From Apostichopus japonicus (Eukaryota; Echinodermata; Holothuroidea; Aspidochirotida; Stichopodidae), in contig NC_092577.1 in the NCBI RefSeq assembly GCF_037975245.1, positions 26,967,398 through 27,031,397 on the forward strand: 64,000 bases of DNA, read 5' to 3'. Below, in pieces: positions 10,770 to 21,819 of this stretch. Position 1 is the stretch's first letter, and every line of letters starts with the position of its first letter. The position numbers and the translations under genes are program-made. The notes beneath the pieces were generated by a model. The model was not told the DNA's origin and ran no database searches. It saw only the letters and a list, made by a program, of their open reading frames with translations.

Positions 10770-12660
10770 CTTTTTCTCCTCTCTAGAACATGCTTTGTGT
10801 CTTGTCGTTGTTGTAATGTTTTCTGTTTTGTGTCATGTAAAATCATAAGGGAAACGAATGATGGTTGTGATGGTGGAAGGGGCGGGGTTGTCAACTCGGA
10901 GAGGGACAGCTTTTGATCATTAAATTTGACGTACAGTATATTGCGAGAAAAAGTTTTATCCCCGTTTCCAAAGTGTTGAAAAAAAAAAAACAGTCACTCA
11001 TGTGTTGAAAATTTATTATTTACATAAATAAATACAACTTTTGTTGGTAGGCTACGTGTATATAAATAAACACAAGCTCTATTGTACTGTAGGTCTTCAC
11101 AAGTAATGTAAAGTATTATTATAGTATCAGAGAAAAAGAAACTACCGGTACATCAGCAAAACATGTACAAATCATGCTGAGATATGCTGAGAAATTAATC
11201 CTCTGAAATATATTTTTTGGGGGTGGGGGGGGGGGGCGAGTCCCCACCCGGGCATCGTTGTCATGACGCCACTTTCCATTGGTGCCATGGAAGTAAAACT
11301 TTATTTAACAAAAATTTAGTTCTTGTTGCAAACTATTAATTCGTACTAACAAAATAGGTTTTTACTACAAAGTAGACATTTTTACTTGCATAGGATTAAT
11401 ATGTTTCTATAATATCCTGCCCCATTTGTATATCAAAAAACTTAGGTGCTGTCCACACTGTTATGACTAAAATTTACATTTAGCTGACAGAATACTGTAA
11501 ATCTCACATCTGAACGTCTTTTGTTTTATGCGGGATGCCCCCCCCCCCCCCCCCGCCAAAAAAAAAAAAAATACACAAAACTAAACGCAGAGGCGGGTCA
11601 TAGAACAACCAACGAATGCGCCAAGTAAAACACGTATATGCATGGGCAGGTTATAGACAACGGGAAGCTGCTATATTCCCTGGACGGAACACAATGTCTT
11701 AACAAAACACCTGGTTACTTTATTTAAAAATTAAATTCCAAATATGCCACTATCAACGAAATTATTTGTCTTTGTATGTACAGTATATTCGAAGTTGCAA
11801 GGCCTAACCTTTAGTCCCGGTGGGGGCAAGGGGTGTTATAGTTACACTTTCCTAAGAAAATATTCTTAACAACCTCGATTTGATAGCTGACACGTTTGCT
11901 GTGTGCACATGCTGATTACGCGCTCATCATCAATTCATCATGATCACAGGCACTACTCTGTCGGCCATGATCCAATCATGACCGTTCACATGGAACAACG
12001 CGCCCTAGGTAGGGTCATGGTCGGATGACGGAGTCGTCATCAAGCGTGCACTGCAATGTTTGTCTAGAAAAGTGAAATGATTCTGTTCAAATGCAGTTAT
12101 CGCCCAATTGTTGATGACGCGCTCGCGATCGGTTGAATTGCCGTCCCTTGAAAGGATTATCTGGTGGCCATCTGTATGTACTTTTAAAAAAAAAGTATGT
12201 AATTTTTAGACTGTGCTGACAAACTTTGAAGGCAAAAAATTCCCGAATTATTGAGAAACGATTTATTAAATTTCTCGCTGAGAACTCTTTTCATATGATC
12301 AAGTGAAGTTAATCATGAGATGATCTCCGTTCATATGGAAAATAGGAAGACGGGGTATTCAAGAGCGTGTAACCCATGGGAACACATGAGTTATTTCACT
12401 GTTATAATCGACCCCAAGTGACATGATGTGTTTACTTTTTGGCAAACACCTCTTGTGAACTATTTTATATCAGGAAGGGGGTGGGGGACTATTAACAGCG
12501 TCCCGAAACTTTTGTGAAACTCAATAGATATGGAACTACGTCGAGTTTGTTATTCACTTCCATGTTAGATCCTTAACACATTCATTGTATTGTTTACGGA
12601 TTAGCGCTATCTGACAGTAGCGCTGAACTTCACACTTCTTGCAAGAACACAAGTACAGTT
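10770..12660. other. Element interior without recognised gene
   Basis: Non-coding sequence with G/C homopolymer runs near 11222-11237 and 11530-11554 and AATAAA words near 11030 and 11065. A fragment at about 12153-12300 begins AAAGGATTATCTGGTGGCC and resembles the left end of the element at 24276. A clustered set of palindromic TGATCA/CATGATC words lies at 11930-12020. No splice-supported coding sequence was found. Confidence 0.4.
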
Positions 12661-12796
12661 GTCGACTTTTGTCGGCAGGACGTGGATTTTCTAAAACTAA
12701 TTTTAATGCGCTCTATCCACCTGTGTCATTAATGAGCTTCTCTGACGTAAGCTGCAGTACGTAATTTCGCTATACCAGTTCCGCGAAATTTATTTA
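12661..12796 (+). repeat. Internal direct repeat, copy 2
   Basis: This is the partner of 1714-1845 in the same orientation, with the same three conserved blocks and scattered differences. It lies about 1.6 kb from the right end of the giant element, whereas copy 1 is about 0.9 kb from the left end. Confidence 0.6.
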
Positions 12797-13897
12797 CACA
12801 GTAAACATCGTTCATTATGTTTTCTTTCACAACGAATATTCAAAGTTGTGCTCCACACGCTTCACAGATATTTTATGTTGTTCATTTTCAATTCTACTTT
12901 AAAATTACATTTTCGAACGATGCATTGCACGCCTTATCAAACATTCCCGATTAGTAAAACTAAGGAAGGATATTCAAATATATATATGATTTTATGAGGT
13001 GTTCCACTTGAAAAACGATGATAAAACCGAAAAACAAAACATTTACTTCTCATGTGACGCATACCGGGAGATTCATAAAAACACCCCCTTCTCATTAAAT
13101 TAAATTTACATGCCGTCAGGCCATTTGAAAGCCCTCCCCAGTAATGTTTGATCAGCTCTTCCCAATATTCAATACTCAAATAAGCAATGAAAATATATTC
13201 ATTTTCCCCAGATTCTCCCCAACGGTGGGCCCCAAGTCACTGCTTTATTTTCTTAGTAACAATTGTTTGCAACTCTCTTGCTGGCCAGGTGTTTTCAAGT
13301 TTTATTAATAGCACGACTTCTGATTGGTTCATTCAAGATAAACTTTTTATCCCTGCTGGATTGTTCTACTTACATATATATGAATGAATATTTGGTTTTC
13401 AATTAACTTAGTTACAGGTTACATCCATTCCATTACGAACAGTAGGGGTAAAAAATGTTTGCTTCTAGAGGCAGCCAGACAAAGGTTCTGCAGTGCTAAA
13501 CCCCCACGAAGATAAATACTATGCTAAATAACAGATGGTAGGCGTGAATTTGACAAAACCAGGTTTCTGATTGGACTAAGCCTCTCAAAAAAGTTTTGTC
13601 GCTGGGGATATCCAGGGTAGGGAATTCACATGTAAGCAGCATACTGTAGGTGACCCAGAACCAGGCTGCGACCTTAATTACCAGGGCAGTCCATCTGCAT
13701 TCGCGGGCAACTTTGGGTTAGGGGGAAAATAACAGGATGTTTTTTATTTTGCGTGCATTGAAGCCGGTGGGAGATTTTTTGGACGGAATGCGCTCTCAGA
13801 AAAGTTTGAAAGTGAGCGCGGTTCGTAGTAAACGGCACTGTAGTTCGTCAGTAACACAGGAATTTATTGGAAATAAAAATCTCTTTGATATCCAGCT

Positions 13898-13958
13898 ATG
13901 ACTGCTTCATTGTGGATATTTTGTTTTTTATTTCGTTTTTCTGACGCTGCGTTCCTTG
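13898..13958 (+). CDS. Possible signal-peptide first exon near the right end of the giant element
   Basis: ATG at 13898 begins a 20-codon hydrophobic frame (MTASLWIFCFLFRF then SDAAFLG) that ends exactly at a consensus donor G|GTGAGT. It has the look of a secretory signal peptide exon. No matching downstream exon was found before the right TIR or beyond it, and such short frames arise by chance, so this is weakly supported. Confidence 0.18.
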
Positions 13959-14393
13959 GTGAGTTAACTTAAACTTATCTTAGTTAAATACTAGCCTATA
14001 ACTTAAGAGTCATAGAATGTGCTTGTTACGATCGATCAAGACCTATTTTTTATTATCCTAGCCAAATCATTTTTCAAACACCTAGTACAGAACTTACTCT
14101 ATCTACAGTACAATCAAACTTTTGTAACGTTTGTAATATTCCTCGGCAACTTCTGGTAGACTCTGAAAACGGCTGTAGTTACACTAAGGATTCAACGCAA
14201 GTCACAACCTTGATATGTCTAGAATTGCCTTTGCGGTTTTTTGATCGCGATAACTTTCGTGGAAATTTCGTTGAAACTTCGTTGACAACCGTGCCCGCAG
14301 TAGTCTAAATCTTGTCAACGAAATTATTCGTTTTTAACCGATTTTCAACTATTTTTATCGATTTTCAACGTTTGTTATCGATCGTTGATTTTT

Positions 14394-14424
14394 TTTCAAC
14401 GGGAGTTAAGCGAAATCAGTACTG
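14394..14424 (-). repeat. Right terminal inverted repeat (31 bp) of the giant element
   Basis: It is the exact reverse complement of 792-822 and ends CAGTACTG followed by TA. The preceding 150 bases contain several ATCGATTTTCAACG-like copies, probably subterminal motifs. The perfect match of both ends, in contrast to diverged older repeats nearby, suggests a fairly recent insertion. Confidence 0.85.
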
Positions 14425-14426
14425 TA

Positions 14427-15090
14427 TATGGTTTCATTCATGAGTTATTTAGTTGGTTTCTGAAAAATGAAGTCAACCCGATGTTGGGAAAGGCTGAAAA
14501 AGAAAATCCTAAACATGGGACTTTTCGCAAAAGGCGGTATTATGATCACGATCGATGATCAGGTGATTCACAGTGACCTGTGACTTCATTATTATGATGA
14601 AAAAGTGAGCTCGGTGTAGACTGTACTTCAGCTGTGTGCACAGACTGTGTTAGATTCTGATAGGTTGGAGGCCATGTTTTTTTTGGCGCAGTAGGCCAAC
14701 TTCAATGTATCAACAAATTTTGAGGCCAACTTTGAAACTCATGCGATACAGTCAACATTAACACTGCAACAAATATGGGTCTAAGCCAGACATGGGACAA
14801 TAAGCTCTCATCGATTTTTAAACATAACGCAAGTTATATAACATTGAAAGGGAAGAGAGGAGATTTGAATCACTGTGTGAGACATTCAACAGTCTAATTT
14901 TAATTAGGTGTTATTGATCCTGCTTTTTCTTGTTGATTAGTGAAGCCAATTGCCCCAATATAAATTATGGAAAATTTAAATTTACAGAATTACGGGGAAA
15001 AATGTGTATATCAGTGGTGAAGTTAATTATCTATTTAAGTCCTGAACATTACACCAGAAAATTAAACTAAAATAACATTTATGCTGACAT
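14427..15090. other. Right flank of the giant element, nothing recognised
   Basis: AT-rich sequence without coding signals. It separates the right end of the element from the 57-bp minisatellite. Confidence 0.4.
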
Positions 15091-15108
15091 GAAATGTACG
15101 CACAGCTC

Positions 15109-16712
15109 CATACTGTACAGTACACTACAGAAAATATCACCACAGTGATGTCATTCACTGATCTGAGTGCTGAACAGTACACTACAGAAAATATCATCAC
15201 AGTGATGTCATTCACTGATCTGAGTGCTGAACAGTACACTACAGAAAATATCATCACAGTGATGTCATTCACTGATCTGAGTGCTGATCAGTACACTACA
15301 GAAAATATCACCACAGTGATGTCATTCACTGATCTGAGTGCTGATCAGTACACTACAGAAAATATCATCATAGTGATGTCATTCACTGATCTGAGTGCTG
15401 AACAGTACACTACAGAAAATATCATCACAGTGATGTCATTCACTGATCTGAGTGCTGAACAGTGCACTACAGAAAATATCATTACAGTGATGTCATTCAC
15501 TGATCTGAGTGCTGAACAGTACACTACAGAAAATATCATTACAGTGATGTCATTCACTGATCTGAGTGCTGAACAGTACACTACAGAAAATATCATTACA
15601 GTGATGTCATTCACTGATCTGAGTGCTGAACAGTACACTACAGAAAATATCATTACAGTGATGTCATTCACTGATCTGAGTGCTGATCAGTACACTACAG
15701 AAAATATCATTACAGTGATGTCATTCACTGATCTGAGTGCTGAACAGTGCACTACAGAAAATATCATTACAGTGATGTCATTCACTGATCTGAGTGCTGA
15801 ACAGTACACTACAGAAAATATCACCACAGTGATGTCATTCACTGATCTGAGTGCTGAACAGTACACTACAGAAAATATCATCACAGTGATGTCATTCACT
15901 GATCTGAGTGCTGAACAGTGCACTACAGAAAATATCATTACAGTGATGTCATTCACTGATCTGAGTGCTGAACAGTGCACTACAGAAAATATCATTACAG
16001 TGATGTCATTCACTGATCTGAGTGCTGAACAGTACACTACAGAAAATATCATTACAGTGATGTCATTCACTGATCTGAGTGCTGATCAGTACACTACAGA
16101 AAATATCATTACAGTGATGTCATTCACTGATCTGAGTGCTGATCAGTACACTACAGAAAATATCATTACAGTGATGTCATTCACTGATCTGAGTGCTGAT
16201 CAGTACACTACAGAAAATATCATTACAGTGATGTCATTCACTGATCTGAGTGCTGATCAGTACACTACAGAAAATATCATTACAGTGATGTCATTCACTG
16301 ATCTGAGTGCTGATCAGTACACTACAGAAAATATCATTACAGTGATGTCATTCACTGATCTGAGTGCTGAACAGTACACTACAGAAAATATCATTACAGT
16401 GATGTCATTCACTGATCTGAGTGCTGAACAGTACACTACAGAAAATATCATTACAGTGATGTCATTCACTGATCTGAGTGCTGAACAGTGCACTACAGAA
16501 AATATCATTACAGTGATGTCATTCACTGATCTGAGTGCTGAACAGTACACTACAGAAAATATCATTACAGTGATGTCATTCACTGATCTGAGTGCTGAAC
16601 AGTACACTACAGATAATATCATCACAGTGATGTCATTCACTGATCTGAGTGCTGATCAGTACACTACAGAAAATATCATTACAGTGATGTCATTCACTGA
16701 CCTGAGTGCTGT
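15109..16712 (+). repeat. Minisatellite: 28 copies of an exact 57-bp unit, open as a 568-codon frame
   Basis: The phrase CAGTACACTACAG (or its CAGTGCACTACAG variant) recurs every 57 bases from 15118 to 16657 with no insertion or deletion. Because 57 is 3 x 19, a plus-strand frame (15094-16800) stays open and would encode 28 copies of MSFTDLSAEQYTTENIITV. Differences are point changes only: GAA/GAT, TAC/TGC and ATT/ATC/ACC in that frame. The minus strand is also largely open, which argues that openness comes from the repeat and not from selection. No domain, signal peptide or splice evidence supports a protein. Confidence 0.9.
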
Positions 16713-16796
16713 TACAAGGTCGTTGCAGTGTTTGCAAACTCCTAAATTTGTATCAATTACGGAGACGAAAAAACGATGTTTTAATGTTAAACTCAA

Positions 16797-17180
16797 ATGA
16801 CCTTTGCCTTCTACCAAATTCAATAGGGTTCCTCACCAAGCTGGATCTGCATAACAAGTATGATGTTCAACAAAGATGTACTTTTTTAGTTATCATGTTT
16901 ACAAGGTTTTCAGACAATGACCAAGATGTTAACTTTAAATGACCTCTGGCTTCGATCAATTTCAATAGGGTTCTTGGACTCACCAAGAAAGATCTACATA
17001 CCAAACTCAAATCATAACTATGATCAATGTACCTCTGAGTTACAGTTTAGAAGGTTTTCAGACTTGACCTCTGTTGACCCCAAATGACTATTGGCCTCAC
17101 ATAAATTAATGGGGGATGGATCCACATACCAAGCATTCAGTTAATCCACAATGAACTGTTTGAGTTACAGTCTATGCAAG
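16797..17180 (+). repeat. Dispersed repeat family with GACCTTTG / TTTACAAGG words, tandem units
   Basis: Two to three diverged units of about 150 bases share TGACCTNTG, CAATAGGGTTC, AGTTATCATGTTTACAAGG and TTTTCAGAC phrases. Similar text recurs at 18000-18390 and 38280-38690. It behaves as an old dispersed repeat family; there is no coding potential. Confidence 0.55.
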
Positions 17181-18000
17181 CAGGTGTGACATAAGTACAC
17201 ACATGCCATCACCATCACATAGATTCTTTTCACCTCCAGCAAGGAATAGAAATATACATATTGACAGAGGGGCTATCTGAAATTCTGAATGTTCCCAAAT
17301 GTCATAATCTAATGCTGTTTTGAGGTTTAACTCTACCATATACTACAGCCATAGTGCTACTATTGAAGCCTACAACAAGACCAACTAAAGTTACAATGTA
17401 GTCCTGTTTAACCTGTTGCGTTGTGGATTACAGTTTGATTGCAACAACTACCTGCATGCAAATAAAGGAAAACTAAGATTGGTGAGATTGTTACAACATT
17501 AGGACTATCCAGTCTTTCACCCTCCCATTATTGTAATTACTGTTTCCAGTTTGATCTGCATTCAAAACTGCTGACATATCCAATGTTGAGAGATTTATAC
17601 ATACAGTGGTTATGAGTGCATTCCCCTCCAACATTGCAACAATAGTGTGACAGAGGTGTGACATACCAAATGTTTCTTTCATGCCAATCATGTCATTATT
17701 TGCAGGATTACTCTAATGAAGCGGTTGTCTCTTCATCCAATCTTCTGAATATGTTGTGTTTAAGCACAGGCTTTGCATTATTAATTATCAGGGTTACTGT
17801 AGCCTGAGCAATACTGTCTGTGAACCTTATTATATTTTTGTACAGTTTTACCTACCACTGATCTGGCGATACACAATATATGGACTTTCAAATGAAACGC
17901 TAGACACCACAGGAGAGATTTAATTGTTTTGTTGGAAAGAGATTTCCTGATTATGTTATTGATCAGAAACTGCAGCAAGTAGGACTGTCACTAAATTAAA
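17181..18000. other. No gene recognised
   Basis: Non-coding sequence. The minus frames at 17491-17691 and 17781-17978 lack domain or splice support. Confidence 0.4.
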
Positions 18001-18395
18001 CAATACACGTTCAAGCATTGTGAAGTTAGGATTGGGTCCACATTCAAAGCATCAAATTCATCCAAGTTTTATGGGTGATGTCATTGGTTCACAAGGTATT
18101 CAGACTTCAAAAGCTTTTGACCTGATATAACCTTTGACCACCCAAAAATGATTAGGTTATTGAGCTACTGTACTGTACTGTTGTTAACTTGCATCCACAC
18201 ACTCAAATATGACTGTTAATCAAGGTTTACTTATGAGTTATCCAGTTTACAAACGACCTTTGACTTATTCCAAAAATAACAATAGTGTTATTTTTTAGTG
18301 TACTCACTAAAGTGGATCCTTGTACACCAAGTAATAACTTAAAACTACTGCAAACATTTGGTTTACAAGCCAAGGCTATAACACAGGCACACAAG
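18000..18395 (+). repeat. Second region of the GACCTTTGACC dispersed repeat
   Basis: It shares ACCTTTGACC, CCAAAAATGATTAGG, GTGTACTCACTAAAGTGGATCC and TTTACAAG phrases with 16797-17180 and 38280-38690. A short CA-rich microsatellite follows at 18390-18426. Confidence 0.5.
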
Positions 18396-18610
18396 CAGCC
18401 ACAACCACGCACACATACACACACATACGGTTACCATTGCAAAGATAAATGCCTTTGAAAAGGTATCAAAATTTGGAAAAGTTGGTCTTTTGTAAAATGA
18501 TGTGATACTGTGATCTTAGGTTAGATAATTAAAATTAAGATTTCTTTTAATGAAATATTAAAGTATACTGAGCTTGCACTTGAATATTAATTAATTGAAG
18601 ATGTTCTTAC

Positions 18611-18694
18611 CTTTTTAAAGTTGTACTCATTCAGTGATATGATCTCAGGGACATCGTCCACATCAAATTCATTCCCTCCAGACTGAACAGCCAT
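18611..18694 (-). CDS. Probable 5' coding exon of an unidentified minus-strand gene
   Basis: ATG at 18694 opens a 28-codon acidic frame (MAVQSGGNEFDVDDVPEIIS then LNEYNFKK) ending at a strong donor, AAG|GTAAGA. An upstream exon at 18769-18808 (acceptor TGTTTACAG, donor TTAG|GTATAT) contains a second ATG (MSEYDSL) but does not join this frame without a stop, so it is probably 5' UTR with an upstream frame. Downstream exons were not found and may lie beyond the left edge. In that case the 13.6-kb element would sit in an intron of this gene. Product unknown. Confidence 0.5.
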
Positions 18695-18768
18695 TTCAAG
18701 TTTAACCAAAGTTTAAATATTCTAGAGAGATATTCTGTGAAACTTGTTGATTGGATTAAAATATATAC

Positions 18769-18808
18769 CTAAACTGTCATACTCCGACATGATGAAAGCT
18801 GCACAAAC
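18769..18808 (-). other. Candidate 5' UTR exon upstream of the 18.6-kb exon
   Basis: It is bounded by acceptor TTTCTGTTTACAG and donor G|GTATAT and contains an ATG at 18790 that would start a short upstream frame. It is supported only by splice consensus and by its position just 5' of 18611-18694. The first exon and promoter could lie near 20.9-21.2 kb, where CpG-containing sequence is enriched. Confidence 0.35.
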
Positions 18809-18861
18809 CTGTAAACAGAAACAGACAATTTAAGCTATTGTCAAACTGTACAGATCAGTTG

Positions 18862-19150
18862 ATTCACTTTTTCTTCTTCTTCTTAAATTTTAATTTCCTT
18901 CTCCCCTTGTTTCCCCCCCCCCCCATTCACTCCTCCTCTCATAGCTCTCTTCCACCCTTTTTTCTCCACACCTTTCTTTCTTTGTCCTTCTCCAGTTTAT
19001 TTCCCACCCCCTTCCCTTAATCCTCTCTTTGTCCTTCCACTGTTTATCTCCTACCTCTTCTCTTTGCTCTGTTGGTTTCTTTCTTTCTTCTCTCCATCCC
19101 TGGTCTACTAATCCCCTTACATCTATCTCTTTGTGTTCACCATGCACATT
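18862..19150 (+). repeat. Pyrimidine-rich tract
   Basis: About 290 bases made mostly of C and T (CTTCTT, CCCTT and TTTCTT runs), with a run of C at 18915-18924. The purine-rich minus strand shows an 85-codon frame of Glu, Lys and Arg that only reflects composition. Long polypyrimidine tracts can form triplex structures. Confidence 0.6.
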
Positions 19151-21230
19151 AACCTGTCTGTATTCTGTGCGTGTTTTTGTCTCTTCTGTTACTGTTACTT
19201 GTCATTTAGCCGTTGAGAAGATCCTAGAACCGAAACGTCAGGCCAACTTACTTTTACACAGGCTCTCTAGTGGATAAGCAGTTTGCTAACAGTTTTATTT
19301 ATTTTTTTTATATCAAAAGAGCAGTAAGCTACAAGCATAAAATGTAAACTTGCCAACACTGCACTTAGAATATTAGCACACTACCTCATACCTACATCAC
19401 TGAGTTTTCAGTGTACTATACTTTCTGTACATTGGTATAAGAAATCTGCCATTCCAACGGAATCCATACATATGCCCTTTCATATTGAAATATACTTGAG
19501 ATATTAGCTACATAGGGATTTGAATTCAAATCCTGCACATGTCAAAAGTTGCCAAGACAGGATTTCCAGCATTAAATTTCAGCTCTCAGGTTCAATTAAA
19601 CTGACATTAATTAGGGTTGTAACTGTGTAGCCATTCATTGCTAAATGATACCATTTAGAACAAAAAACTTGCGATTATTTTTTAGATATGGCAACTTTAA
19701 TCCATCTTAACATCCTTTATATTTCCTTGTCAGTTTTTCCTTAAATGCAAAATGGATGAAGTTGAACAAATAATTGTGAGAATATTTTCAATATTTAAGC
19801 TTGAATCATGAACGAATATATACACTAGCTATATAACTATGAGAGCAAAGCACATGCTATGGACTAGCAGGGCTAGCTGCCTAATGATAACAAAGACACG
19901 TGCACTCGAAAAATGATAACCGAACACCACACTAAGTCAATGGGAAAATCTAGCCTAACCATCTGTGTATTCGTGGAAATTGTGTCACAGTTAGCTGGCA
20001 CTAAAACTATTCACTGAATACTTTGTTTCACTTTGGTCATTCCATTACAGCTTTGCAGATTAAACATGACAACAATGGCTATCAGTGCAATTACATACTA
20101 CCACCATCCTTCTTTTGCCAGAGATTTTGGCATAGAAAATGAACATCATAAATTATTGTGTAATTATAGTCGTTAACTACAGTTTGGTACCAAAACAAGT
20201 GTAGCATTAGAGATTGGAATGTTCATGTTTACAATGGAATGTACTATGAGGACCATGACTCTTCAGGCTTTAATAGAAACTCAGGGATTGTTAATGTTAT
20301 CATTGTCATATCTTTGGTTTCCTTTCAAGGATGTTGTAAAATTTCTTATCTATTTGCTAGGGAGTGAAATATGGGCTAGCAGCCGATCGATAGTCCTAGC
20401 ATGACAACACTGTGGTATTGTTACAGTTAACCACTCAGTCACTGTGCAAATCAAATTAGGCCTACGGTAGCCCCTAAGGCCTAGAATCAGCGGGGCTACT
20501 TACTTAGGGCCCAAAGGGCCAAATTAACTAAAGCTTAACTGACCCCTTAAAGTAGACCTAGACTTGTACAAGTATATTAGTTCTGCAGTATAGCTTGTTA
20601 AGTTAGGCCCTAGCCTAAATCATGTTCGTGATAGGCTTATGTTGACTAGTTATAATGTACTTTGTCAAGTACACCGGGCCTTGATGGTTAGCCTACTCTA
20701 ACTTTAAGTCTAACCTACAGTAGGCCTAGCTGAGGCTAGGCTTTGAACTAACGAGTAACGGTTCCATGGTTTAAGCAACTTGGAAGACAACATTATCAAA
20801 ACATAAGCCCTAACTAAATTGTTATTCTGAAGTCGTCAAATATCCATATAAAACTTGTCACATAGACCTAGCATAAGAAACGTAACCTCATCGACGCGGA
20901 TTAATCTCCTATTTAGTATAAGCGAAATACTTGTAAAATCATACCGTAATTACGTAAAGTGTAGGCGTAGTCGAACCTACCCTTATTTGTGTACGCCGTC
21001 GATCGTAGGTACGGTACACATACGTACGTAACATCGATCCAGCAGTAAGATGTATCTGCTCATATATGATGACTTGTTGATTAGAAATTAAAAATTTGGA
21101 AATTCCAAATAGAGGGCGCGTTGCCAAATTCATAATTGAGGTTTGCAAGTGAAGCGGGCATACGGGCAGAGCCATGACTCTGGCATCAGGGAGATGTTAC
21201 AGAACGCGCAGCCAGTGTTTCAACTTGGGT
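19151..21230. other. No gene recognised; GGCCTA-rich and CpG-containing stretches
   Basis: From about 20440 to 20760 the words TAGGCCTA, GCCTAG and AGGCTAG are strongly over-represented, a flavour I associate with echinoderm non-coding DNA. From 20930 to 21180 CpG dinucleotides are denser, which could mark a promoter for the minus-strand gene with exons at 18.6-18.8 kb. No open frame is supported. Confidence 0.35.
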
Positions 21231-21298
21231 CCCCCATTTTCGCTATCATGGTACAGACTTACCAAGAGCAAAGTAGTGTTACATTTCTATGTTAACTA

Positions 21299-21819
21299 AT
21301 GAGAAATAACCATATTCATAAGAGGGCTCAGGGTCAGGCTCAGATTCCTATTGACTGCCTAAGGAAGCCTCTGCGTAGGAGTCGGAACATGCACGATATG
21401 CATTTCTGCCAATTGTATGCCAGTACCAATTGCTATAAGTATAGTTTTCTTCCAAATACAATTAGGGATTGGAACAGTCTGCCTTCAGACCTCATTCAAG
21501 GGCGTAGGAACCGGGGGGGGCTGGGGGGCGCCAGCCCCCCAGTGAAAAATGTGGAGGGGCGGAAGTATCATTCCGCCCCCCCGGTTCGCAAGTCAGAAAA
21601 CCCCTTTTTCATTTCCAAATGAGAAAAAAAATCTCAATTGCATCTGAGGCCACCTGGAAATGCAAAAAATTCCAAAGGGGAGGGGGACACCCGGCTATTA
21701 GTCTTCAGCCCCCCCCCCCCCACTCAAAAGTACCTTCCTACGCCACTGACCTCATTAGTAGTTCCAGTGGTTCTGTGAATCCTGTCACTCATATCAGTAC
21801 TCGTGTCAGATATAACTAA
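21299..21819 (+). pseudogene. Fragment of a non-LTR retrotransposon (C-terminal ORF2 tail), split by a MITE
   Basis: The frame from 21299 contains YKYSFLPNTIRDWNSLP, the C-terminal signature of many LINE reverse transcriptase ORFs. After the 252-bp MITE at 21497-21748 and removal of one duplicated 8-base target, the frame resumes as SSSSGSVNPVTHISTRVRYN and ends with a natural stop at about 21819. Only the last 90 or so codons remain; an in-frame stop precedes 21299, so this is a 5'-truncated dead copy. The clade (CR1, L2 or Rex-like) cannot be fixed by eye. Confidence 0.75.
21497..21748. mobile_element. hAT-type MITE (252 bp) inserted in the LINE fragment
   Basis: The terminal inverted repeats share GGCGTAGGAA (CAAGGGCGTAGGAA at the left, CAGTGGCGTAGGAA read inward from the right). 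An 8-base target duplication, ACCTCATT, is perfect at 21489-21496 and 21749-21756, the hAT hallmark. The interior has GC-rich blocks with runs of G and C that can pair. Removing it restores the LINE reading frame. Confidence 0.85.

Larger units (their letters stand above)
792..14424. mobile_element. Giant (13.6 kb) TIR element with TA flanks carrying a BEN-domain gene and a Tc1-like transposase
   Basis: The ends at 792-822 and 14394-14424 are perfect 31-bp inverted repeats beginning CAGTACTGATTTCGCTTA. The dinucleotide TA stands immediately outside both ends (790-791 and 14425-14426), the target-site duplication expected of the IS630-Tc1-mariner superfamily. Inside each repeat is an AT-rich zone with iterated TCGATTTT/CAACG-like words, resembling subterminal transposase-binding clusters. 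The interior holds a five-exon BEN-domain gene (minus), an intact DD34E transposase gene (plus), a TA-flanked MITE and a second repeat fragment. At 13,633 bp it is several times longer than ordinary Tc1 elements (about 1.3-2.4 kb). Alternatives are a Tc1 copy nested in an unrelated TIR element whose own transposase is lost, or chance pairing of two solo termini. The ends are seen directly; that the whole moves as one unit is inference. Confidence 0.65.

Noticed and set aside
792-14424. Polinton/Maverick or viral-derived element
   Set aside because: No protein-primed DNA polymerase, retroviral-like integrase, packaging ATPase or capsid reading frame was seen. The TA flanks and 31-bp TIRs fit Tc1/mariner better.
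15345-16640. Minus-strand frames of 108-127 codons across the 57-bp array
   Set aside because: A repeat unit divisible by three leaves several frames open by composition; the copies simply mirror the array.
18890-19147. Glu/Lys/Arg-rich minus-strand frame
   Set aside because: It is a reading of a polypyrimidine tract; composition alone explains it.
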